A DNA stretch of 64,000 nt, from the NCBI GenBank assembly GCA_028671895.1, contig CM053798.1, positions 10,000,001-10,064,000 on the forward strand, read 5' to 3'. The notes below the pieces were generated by a model. That model saw nothing but the letters and a program-made list of their open reading frames with translations, was not told the DNA's origin and made no database searches. The stretch is from Oenanthe sinensis (lineage: Eukaryota; Streptophyta; Magnoliopsida; Apiales; Apiaceae). Numbering within the stretch: position 1 is the first letter of the stretch; every line of letters begins with the position of its first letter. This document shows, piece by piece, positions 1-9,900 of the stretch. The translations under genes were made by a program, and so were the position numbers.

Positions 1-1713
1 AACAACCAAACACAACAACATTTAAAACAGCGAATTCAATCACCAAAGAAAAAGCAGCAAGCTCGGACAACATATGTCAAATATACCATAAACAATTTTC
101 ACTTCATTTTCCCAACACTTTGTGTTCGACTGCGAATTAATACTGACTAGAAAAGAATAGCATCAACAAAGCACAGTAATCTCGCACAGATGCCACAACT
201 AACAAATCACAATTCTCATTTCTTTCATTTTAAATTAAGAAACCAACAAAACTTTAGAACAATGTGAGACAAGTTTCATCCTCAAACACTATAAAATTCA
301 AAATTAAAACTGCAGCACTAAACTCCCTAACTGAATTTAAAAAATAAATTTGCAGTCACTTCATGTAACGAACCAAAATTCCAATCAATAAACTGGTGAC
401 ATTCAAGCTCATCACTTAAAACAGCAAACATAGGTCAAAAAGATTGCTAAAGTTAGTATACATTACAGCTGAAACTTATTAGTTATTACCATAAACCAAA
501 CATGCTATGTAATTTTACAAAATGCCACGGCAAAACTTAAAGACCAAAATTCAAATATATTGTATACAAAATCTTTACACACAAAATGCAGTACCTAGAA
601 TTAAAAATTTACAAAACTGCAGCGATGCTTTAGAAGATTTTAATGCTAGTATACAATAGGACCCACGCGTATTACAATGATTTCAAACATGCTACTTACT
701 GATAATAATATAGAATAGCGTCAACAAAAATAGTAATCTTGCGCAATTACAGCAAGAACATTAAAAATCTGTATTCTTGATTTTTTCAATTTAAATCTAC
801 AAAATGCTGCGATAATATTCATATACCAAAAGTCAAACATATCACATACAAAATCTCTACATGTTAATAGAAACACACTAAACACAACCGAAATGATACA
901 AATAATCAACAACTAATGAAATTGTACATGATGCTCGAAAAGATATATAAAGCTAGTACATATCACGGTAGAAACCACTACAGTAAATTCAAAAATGCGA
1001 AGTATTCTAACAAAATGCTGCAGTAATATTAATATACCAAAAGTCAAACATATAACCACAAGAAAACCTAGTATCAACTATCAACACAAGAAAGGCAACA
1101 GAAACAAAGACGCTTCAGAATATTTCATGTCCAAAATTCAATCACATAATAATAAACACAACATAACCAAAACGATACCTACAATCAACAGATTCATATT
1201 GCACAGTTTTCAGTTTTTCACTACTCAAACACTCGAAAAGTTTCTTAAAAAGCTTGTTTACATTATGACCAATATTAATTACAACAAATTCAAACACGCA
1301 AAAGAAATGCCACAGTAATATTCAAACTCAAGCATATTATATACAAAATCTATACACAAATACAAACACAAGAAACACAATCAAAACAAATATGTTGTAG
1401 TAAATACAAAATCTATACACAAAATCACAAACAGAATTACAATAATTACCATTATCACAACAGAAACACTACCTAGAATCAACAGCTTCAAATTGCACAG
1501 TTCACACTACTTCTCCAACACTCGAAAAGTTTGTTAAAGCTAGCTTACATTACAACCAAAACTAATTACAATAAATTCGAAAACGCAACGTATTCCAAAC
1601 AAATGCTACACTTACATTCCAATACCGAAAGTCAAACAAATCAAATACAATATCTCTCCAGACTAAAATAACAATAATAATAAACGCAACAAAACTGAAA
1701 CCAAAAATTATAC
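1..1713 (-). repeat. First intron of the RH8-type helicase, built of degenerate tandem repeats
   Basis: No coding potential. The stretch is made of diverged repeat units. One recurring block (CAAAATGCTGC, then TAATATTNATATACC, then AAAGTCAAACATAT) is seen near 800, 1015, 1320 and 1600. Another (ACACTCGAAAAG, then GTTAAAGC, then TTACATTACNACCAA) is seen near 930, 1225 and 1525. A third block, CCTAGAATCAACAG, equals the exon-1 end plus donor read in reverse; it occurs in the real exon at 1713, again at 1472 and more weakly at 1178. Spacings of about 240-300 bp suggest successive tandem duplication. The downstream acceptor is outside the window. Confidence 0.7.
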
Positions 1714-1946
1714 CTAGAATCAACAGCTTCAGATTGCACAGTTTTCTCGACTTCTTCGACACTCGAATCGACTCCTCCGCTTTGATTCCTCCTAAGCCAC
1801 TGCTGTTGTTGCTGAAACTGCTGATTACTCTGCACATAGTTTCTCTGACCGTACTGTTGTTGTTGCTGCGCGTTCCGCTGCTGATAGTTAGGGCTCGGCG
1901 CCACATTTCCGCCGAGTCCCGGCGGATATCTCCCTCGCGAGTTCAT
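1714..1946 (-). CDS. RH8: DEAD-box RNA helicase, DHH1/RH6-RH8-RH12 type, first coding exon (partial gene)
   Basis: First coding exon on the minus strand; ATG is at 1946-1944 and a GT donor follows 1714. The about 77 encoded residues begin MNSRGRYPPGLGG, run through a Q/N-rich stretch with a QQQQQWLRR segment, and end VEEVEKTVQSEAVDS. From knowledge of the family, this is the low-complexity N-terminus of plant RH6/RH8/RH12 helicases, homologues of yeast Dhh1 and animal DDX6, which act in processing bodies in mRNA decapping and translational repression. The helicase core must lie left of position 1, because none of its motifs (Walker A, DEAD, SAT) is visible. The start is chosen because this ATG opens the conserved family N-terminus. 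The Q-rich tail plus VEKTVQSE makes the family call firm; which paralogue it is remains uncertain. Confidence 0.85.
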
Positions 1947-2250
1947 CGGAACAAAATCGAACGATTGTGTGTGTGTGAATCGGTGAAATAGATCGAAAAG
2001 AGAGCGTGAAGTGTGTGAAATTGATGAGGGTTGTTGAATTGAGTTTGAAACCCTAGTTTTTGGAGAAGAAGATTGTATGTATAGTTGTATGTATTTGTAA
2101 TGGGAAGAAGGGGTAGTGTTTGCAAGTACACTGTAAGTAAAGTTTTGTGATATGGTCAATTTTTATTTTTTTTAATATTTTAGTTAGAGATATGGTCAAT
2201 TTTTTATTTTATTTTGTTTTGTTTGCCAAGTAGATATGATCAATTTTTAT
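1947..2250 (-). promoter_or_regulatory. 5' untranslated region and proximal promoter of the RH8-type helicase
   Basis: This is the region upstream of the helicase ATG. In the gene's direction it has a CT-rich leader, and before that a motif AAATTGACCATATC repeated three times (around 2150, 2190 and 2235) separated by A/T runs. I see no convincing TATA box and cannot place the transcription start. The repeats may be a simple local duplication or binding sites; the sequence does not decide. Confidence 0.35.
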
Positions 2251-3301
2251 ATTTGCGTAGAATTTTAAAATAATTATGTTATAAAATTTTTGTGTTAAAA
2301 TTCTTAATTTAATAAATGTAGTATCAAAATTTAATTTTTATTTTCATTTTTACTAATTTATATTCGGTGTGGTGAGAAATTTTATAATTTTATAATATTT
2401 TTAATATGATTTGAATTTAGTTTTATTTGTATAATAATAATTTAAACTTTATTTAATATTATATGTATATATTTTTATATAATTTATTTATATTTTAATA
2501 GGATAATGTTTTTGTATTTTGTATAGAGATGTGTTTTAGTTAGTAGATTCCGATCTGTATCTTTTCAGGACCCAAAGCAAAATAATAAATTGAAGTCTTT
2601 TTGAAACAATATATGATAATAATTTTATAGATTTTAAAATTGAATTAGGTTAACCCATTATAGATGAATCGAGTTTGTACAAATAATCCATGATGATATG
2701 TAAATTATTTTCATTAGTTGTCTATATCGTTTTATATCCAATATTTAACATCTATTAACAGTTCAAACTTAATTGTTTTTTATACGTTTAATGATTTGCC
2801 AGCAAATTTTTTGAGTTAAATGACTCACTTGCAAGTTGGTTATGAGTTAAGTGATATTTTAGCTTATTAACTCCTATAAATAATCGAGTAAAGTTCGGCC
2901 TCAACGAGTTGGGTCTAGTTTGAGTTTGAGTTTATTCAGACAGTCATAAAATTCGATTTAACTTAATAAACTTATTGAACAATTTTTTTCGAACTCAAAT
3001 TTTTATCGAACCGATTTGAGTTGAGTTTATCGAATTCAAATTTGAGTTTCTTATTAAATAGTTCAATTCGTTAACAACATTAATCATAATAAATCAGTTT
3101 TGTATAAAGCTTTATTAACAACCATATATTAGAGATTTCTTCTTTAAAGTGGTCTTAGAGAATATGGAATTGATTAAATTCATTAAAATCATATTATTAA
3201 TATTATTTGATTTGTGACTAAAGAATCGACTAATCTTAATATCCTTATCGATAATGAGATAGGATTGTGACAAGTGAGTTTAACTAATTAAAAGTGTCAA
3301 C
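2251..3301. other. AT-rich intergenic stretch, no gene seen
   Basis: No reading frame resembles a protein. Between about 2890 and 3070 there are repeated GAGTTTGAGTT and TCGAACTCAAATT words, which resemble the inside of the hAT-type CGAACTCG-rich elements seen elsewhere in this window but are too decayed to bound. Confidence 0.4.
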
Positions 3302-4174
3302 TAGGGGTTGGGAAAACCGACCCTATTTTCAACCGATCATGCCCACATTTTTATAATGCGATATTTATTTGAGTTAAAAAGTTTTTAAACTGATTTAAAT
3401 TGATTGAGTATGAGTTTTAGATTTTTTGACCAACCCAACCCCGTTTAAAATAAAGGGTAATTCACAATCACATGTTCATTTATTTAGTAGTTTCTATTAT
3501 GTACAATTTTATTATACAGCTACGACAGTGATTAAGTTTTATGCTATATATTGTGTCTTTCAATAATAACTAAGAAGAAATATATTTATCCTTGATTAGA
3601 AGGTGTATGTATTATTACTATATTATCACATTACTCTCTGTATGTCATATAAAGAAGTGGAAATTTTGTCGACTTAACGATATTCTACCATATTTATAGA
3701 TTCTCATTTTTCTCTTGCTCATTTGTATTTACTAACCTGAATATTTCTTTTTACAATTTAATCATGCGCATGTTATTTTATATCATATTTGGGTCGTGTT
3801 ACTTGTGTGTCTACTTATGTGCATATGTTTTGTAGAGATCCACCTGTCATTATCATCCTAATGATAAATTTGTAATGCTATCAGTGATTACGTGCAAATA
3901 TTTTGAATTATCGGTATCCTTTGTTTTGTACTATTCACTACATCGGAGGGAAATCATCTTATAATCCTGACAATAAATATAAAAAAATACGATAAATAAA
4001 TTTATTAGTAACTCGTACAACTTGGCTCAAACCGACCAAACCGAGATTCAACAAATAGGGTTGGGTTACGTATTACTTTTTTATGTGTTGGGTTGAAAAT
4101 TTTTAAACCGATCAAATTGAGTTGGATTAAAAAAATATCATTAACCCGACCAACTCGACTCATGTACACCCTTA
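3302..4174. mobile_element. Probable decayed hAT-like non-autonomous element
   Basis: The left end reads TAGGGGTTGGGAAAACCGACC; the right end, reverse-complemented, reads TAAGGGTGTACATGAGTCG, so the ends agree only over the first bases (TA[G/A]GGGT). Both flanks carry GTCAAC (3296-3301 and 4175-4180). Near both ends are ACCGACC, AAACCGAT and AACCCGACCAAC words, a subterminal repeat style typical of plant hAT elements. There is no transposase frame. The boundary is plausible but not proven. Confidence 0.45.
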
Positions 4175-4379
4175 GTCAACCTATCAAAGCATTACTTCAA
4201 CTTTTAAAACGTGTATAATCAAATTGAATTATATTTGAAAATTTATAAAATTTTAGGTAAACAATATCCTTTGTTTATGAGAAGTGAAAAATCAAAGAGT
4301 TTCTAACTTCTAAATTAGCATGTACATTGGATTAAGAGAAATATCATTGGTTCTCTTGTTAATCATTCATTGTCCATAT

Positions 4380-5173
4380 ATTTTTTTACGAACAAATAAT
4401 AGTTTTCATTAAATAGAACAGAACACAGCCGGGACAAACCTCCAACTATCGATAGAACCGGGTTGAAAAACAAATAACATACTAAAAACAATTAGCTGAT
4501 TTGTTTTTCTGATCGTTTAACACACATAATTTAAAAAAAATTGAAGCTAAAAATGAAATCAAAGACATTCCAAGCAATTCAAACTGCACTAATATCTCTG
4601 AAAGCAACAACATCATAATTGACCTTATCACATAAAAATCATTGTTAGCCCGGTGTTCAAAAACCCCAATTGCATAAACTGAGGTTGAAGAAGCGGCACT
4701 CCAACTATTTACATGCCGGATAACAGTTATAGACATGCCGAAAGTTGAAACCCCCAAAGGATGAACAATCTTTGATTGTAAAAGGTGAACTTTTGCAATA
4801 ATCACCACCGCCCCGATGCGGTCTTTCCAGATCCCTAAAAATATCAACAAAATTATTCTTAAAAGATCCACCACCGAATAAACTCAAACATAACTAAACA
4901 AAAACATAACAAAATACCTCAAAAGTAGAGATAAACAAACACTCCAAAAAAAGAGACACATAAATACCCAAAAAATTGAATTTTATTAAAGGGAAATCAA
5001 CGAAAACGAAAAAAACTAAGAGGTTGGGGTTTTTCACCGGAGAATACTCTATGAAAGCCCCTGGACTATCTTGAGAAAAAACAAAGGAGAGGCGGATCTC
5101 CGGGTTTAATATTCTAATAGTTAACTTTAAACTTTGAAAGATGAAATTTAATTAAGTTGCAATGTATATTCCC
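4380..5173 (-). mobile_element. Retroposed sequence with 14-bp target-site duplication and A tail
   Basis: Direct repeats TTCATTGTCCATAT lie at 4366-4379 and 5174-5187. Read on the minus strand, the segment ends in a run of seven A (4387-4381) just before the repeat, the hallmark of target-primed retroposition (LINE, SINE or processed transcript). It holds a short open frame (4705-4887, minus, about 60 residues beginning MSLFGGGSFKNN) and an overlapping longer one, neither of which I recognise. No reverse transcriptase motif is present, so it is either a 5'-truncated LINE end or a retrocopy of an unknown transcript. The flanking ATTCATTGTCCATATTAAAG unit also recurs at about 5292, so chance repeat structure is an alternative. 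Confidence 0.5.
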
Positions 5174-5187
5174 TTCATTGTCCATAT

Positions 5188-6907
5188 TAAAGTTATTCAA
5201 TCAATAAATTGAACTTAATCTTTTCAATAATAAAAAAGAAGTGCTTATGTGCTTAAACCTTATAAATGAAAATATCAATGGTTTTATTGTTAGTCATTCA
5301 TCGTCTACATTAAAGTTTTTCAACATATTAATTAAACTTAATCTTTTCAATTATAAAAACAAATATATTTAAGTTTTTATAACCCTAAAAATAATAAATG
5401 TTTATTCTAACATCTCGGGACTAGTGAGAATCGAAGTCAACAACTTGGACAACAAATGATAAATTCTTATCACTTTAATCATCTAATAATTTAATTATAA
5501 TTAAAAAAATTATTTTCATACTTTTAAAATATATTATTGAAAAAAAAATTATAACTAAACTTTGATAAATCTATTTTCATTCTTTTATTTCGATAAAATG
5601 TTTTTGAAATATCAATTAATTGAGGAGGATACTCCCTTATTCTTGTTTCTTCTTTACATTATTAATATTATTTAATTATTTCATTTAAAATTTTAGAACA
5701 ACCACAAAATATCTATATTTTATAACACTAGTTATAAAATTTAGTATTTCATTCTAGTTAAATTTCAAAATAAAATATTTTAATAGTTTTCCTTTATATT
5801 CAAATAAAGAAAATATTAAATTTCAATCCAATAAAATAAAATTTTAAATTACAGGGTAGTTGAATTTATTATTATTAAGAAATTAGTGTTTATTGTTTAA
5901 AAAAAAATACATATATATAAATATTTTTCTGAAAATAATTATATGTACTCCACTATACACACACACACACATATATGTGTGTGAAATTCAGGTCTTAACT
6001 AGTGTAGACGAAGAAGACAGCAGATATGGACGTGCATACAATATCTTCTTATGCCTCAACTGTGTGTATTCTCAGTTCTCAATATATATAAATAAATATT
6101 ATTTGTATTTGTTTATTTATTTATTTATTTGTCATCAGTTCTTTATATCAAACTATTGCAATCAATTGATCATCATCTTCTGTTTACTGCTAACTATTTA
6201 TATATATGTCAATATTAGATTTTTTTTCATATTTAGCAAAATTTATAAATTTGTACTATTCAACTTTAGCAAAGCTGTGTGTGTATTGTATTTGTGTTTG
6301 CTTGTTTGTTTAAGGTTCCGTTTGGATTTGATGTTAAAAATGAGATGATGGTTTGGTAATTCTTTTTTATTTGCGTATATTTTGAGATATAATATTAAAA
6401 AATAATGTTTTTGTGATAATTTGAGAGTGAAATATGTATTTATTTCGTGCAAAAACTGAAAAACAGCTTTTTCCGAAAGTAATGTTGAACAACAAAAACA
6501 CTTCTCTAGGAAGCTCATTTTAAAATCTACCAAACACCTTTTTACCTGCTTTATATAAAAAAGCTGATGTTGCTTCAGCAATCCGATGCACACCCTAAAT
6601 ACAAACTAATTTAGCAAACTGGCGAGTAGTGTTAGCGTGATTTCTAGGATCGTTGATAGTTGTTTGTCGTAATTTTACGGGTGATTTTAGTAGCTGGATT
6701 GTAGGATTAAATGGATCGATATTGCTGAATTGTTAATTTGTTATTACCTGTTTTCTTTACTTGAATTATGCTGAAAATGTTGAAATAAGCTATATTCCGT
6801 TTTGAAGTATTACTAGAAATTAGATTTCATTGTTATGAATGTATCTATAGAATAAAAGGAAATTGGGATTTTTTTATGCATGAATTTCTACTAAAAATGG
6901 ATATCAG
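5188..6907. other. Intergenic region and unresolved 5' end of the AtuA-like gene
   Basis: AT-rich, with a short (AC)n/(TG)n tract near 5959-5982 and several A or T runs. The next gene's first visible exon (6908) begins in phase 0 after an acceptor and has no in-frame ATG, so at least one upstream exon carrying the start codon should lie here. Candidates such as the ATGs at 6025 or 6342-6348 cannot be distinguished by eye. Confidence 0.4.
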
Positions 6908-9900
6908 GGGACTGAAAAAGACCCAGGTGGCAAAGAACGGGAAATTCACAACTGTGTGGTTAGGAAGGTTAGTTTATTGTACTATAAATAGGATTGTTTA
7001 GGAACTGAACATGAAAGAAGGTCTCATAGTTTGTTGAATGCAGCGAGTGAACCCTCAAAGGCGAAAGGACAAGGTTTATGTTGGTTGTGGTGCTGGTTTT
7101 GGGGGTGATCGACCATTGGCAGCTCTCAAATTACTTCAACGGGTCAAAGAGTTAAACTATCTTGTACTTGAATGCCTAGCAGAGCGTACTTTGTTGGATC
7201 GCTACCAAGCAATGAAGTCTGGTGGTGTTGGTTTCGATCCTCGGAGTACGTATTTACTTTAAGTCAGTAGCATTGTGAAGGATCCATATATATTATTAAT
7301 TTTTTGTTCGACATGGTAGATTTAAGTTGTTGCTGATGCTACTGTAATACCTAGTGGACTACTCGTTTCGTTTGTCTGCTGTCAACACTCAACTCTGTGC
7401 CTTAACAATTTGTCTCTGTTGGCAGTTCAAGAGTGGATGCATTTGCTACTACCCCTAGCAGTTGAAAGAGGGGTTTGCATAATTACCAATATGGGTGCAA
7501 GTAAGCAGCTAAAGATTCTCTAGAGCTTCCGACCATAGTTTCTAAGCAATGTTCTCATTGATGTGCTTTGCATATTGAAGGATGTATGTTTGACATTTTA
7601 TTTTATTTCAGACGATACATGTGCTGCACAGAAAAAGGTTTTAGAAACAGCAAGAACACTGGGCATTAGCATTACCGTCGGTGTGGCTTATCAAGTTGAG
7701 GTCTCAAAAGCAGGTATTATGCTTATCAAAGGACTGAAAAGAGTTACATCTTTCAAAATGGTCTTAGTCTTGTAGTACTTGTACTAAAATGGTACAAAGT
7801 ACTTGTACTAAAATGGTAATTTGTACCTGTTGTTTCTACTTTAGGTATAATTTTGCCTTTTCCTTTCAGTATAAAGGTATATTGTCAAGGCTTATAGTAT
7901 GATTGTTTTCTTTTGATATATATTCAGGTCTGGAACATCATATCAGAAATTTTAATGATGTAAGAAGTTAAATATTCTTTGTGACATATGCTTCCTAGAG
8001 TCATCTGTAGGCATCACAATGATTTATTGTTATCATTTCCAAAAGTGATTACAGAATTCGTCTATTATTACATATATATTTTCTAAATAAAACATTGTTT
8101 TTAATGATTTTCTTTCCAAAAAAAATTCGTCCTTTGTGAGTCGTCAGGAATATGCAAATTGAACAGGCAGAAACTTATTGTGCTGTATTCTCTCTATTTG
8201 TAATTGGATACTGCCTATCCTGTGCAGGGAATTAGTGTGTATCTGGGGGCTGCTCCGATTGTTGAGTGTCTGGAGAAGTACAGACCAAATGTTATTATTA
8301 CTTCTCGAGTTGCCGATGCTGCCTTGTTTTTAGCTCCAATGGTATTAATTGCTAATCAATTCTCTCGAAGAGCTTAGTGGTTTTTTATAGGTCAAGTTGG
8401 TCAAATTTTTTTTTTTTTATGAAGTATGTGGTCATGTGGTGCCGTTATTCATTGCTAGTCATCAATGTTTTTGATATCAGATGTGATCAAACATGCTAGT
8501 TGCTGTCAAATTTGGGTTAAATGGTCACACACTACAGAATTTACAAGTCCCAAGCTTGTCAAATGACAATATTTACTTGCACAATGCTGATCTACTATAA
8601 TTATAAGCTTAAGAGACTCAAGTTGATGTTAATGCCATACTATTGAATGTTTACTATAATATAATTTTACAATGATTTCTTTTAAATCAGTTTGAATCTA
8701 AGAAGCACGGACTCGGATACGGCGACACGGGACACGGGTACGGGGACACGGGGACTCGCCAATTCTCAAAGAGTCCTGGATACGCGACTCGGCAAATAAA
8801 AATATAATAAAAAAATATTTATATATAGGATTTGTATGCATCAAACACTTAATAGTTTCATTTCACTTAAACTATAATACACACACAAGAACCCTAGCAA
8901 GATGTATGTATATATATACACACAGAGGAACACATATGGTAATATATATATATATATACACACACAGAGGAACACATATGGTAATATATATACACACACA
9001 CACTATATGGATGTATGTATATATAGGAGAAGAAGATAATAGATAATATATATGTTTAAATATGTGGGGTTGGGCCTTTTTTTGTATGGGGGCGAGTCGG
9101 GACGAGTCGGGGGCGAGACGGGGGCGAGTCGGGGGCGAGTCGGGGACGAGTCGGGGGCGAGTCGGGGGAGAGTCGGGGGCGAGTCGGGGGAGAGTCGGCC
9201 GAGTCGGGCCGAGTCGGGGGCGAGTCGGGACGAGTCGAGGGCGAGTCGGGGGACGTTTTTGCATCGACTCGCCACCTGGCGAGTCGGATACGTACTCAGC
9301 CGAGTCGGCCGAGTCCGACTCGCATACGACAGGGTTTTAGAAGAGTCCGTGCTTCCCAGGTTTGAATAAATGCACTTGGAATGATTAGGTTTATGAACTT
9401 GGTTGGAATTGGGATGAGTTGCAGCTGCTGGCACAGGGATCTTTGGCCGGTCACTTGCTTGAGTGTGGCTGTCAGCTCACAGGAGGATATTTCATGCATC
9501 CTGGTAAATACTCTTTTCATCTTCTGTTTTTTCTTTTTTTGAAAAACTTGAAAAGCGGTGTATCTAGTTGCTTCCTGGACAAAACTGCAGGGCGTTTATG
9601 ATGACCTCTGCACAATGTGTTATTTATTTGTTTGTTCTCATTGCAGGAGATAAATTTCGAGACATACCCTTTTCTCACCTTCTTGATTTGTCACTTCCTT
9701 TTGCTGAAGTTGGTTGTGATGGGGAAGTATGTGTAGCAAAAGCAGATGAGAGTGGCGGGCTGTTAAATTTTAGCACGTGTGCCGAGCAGCTTCTTTATGA
9801 GGTCGGAGATCCAGGTGCTTATATTACCCCAGATGTTGTAAGTTAGTTGGTCATCAATAATTTCTTATTCACTATCCATATCCACTTACAGATGAAAGAG

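Noticed and set aside
1562..2159. Frames overlapping the helicase exon on other phases
   Set aside because: Shadows of the Q-rich exon and its intron; only the MNSRGRYPPG frame matches a known family.
5893..6348. Long plus-strand frame rich in I, Y, F and C
   Set aside because: Composition follows AT-rich DNA; no family resemblance and no splice context.
7038..7043. ATG at 7038 as the start of the AtuA-like protein
   Set aside because: It overlaps the acceptor ATGCAG; an upstream in-phase exon (6908-6967) encoding EREIHNCVVRK matches the family better.
8698..9359. CACTA or Mutator assignment for the GACTCGG-rich element
   Set aside because: The target duplication is 8 bp (GTTTGAAT), not 3 or 9, and the ends are not CACTA.
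9052..9434. Several overlapping reading frames on both strands rich in GESGRVG or PTRPRLAP repeats
   Set aside because: They are translations of the GAGTCGGGGGC minisatellite inside the hAT-type MITE, open in many frames at once, with no conserved protein.
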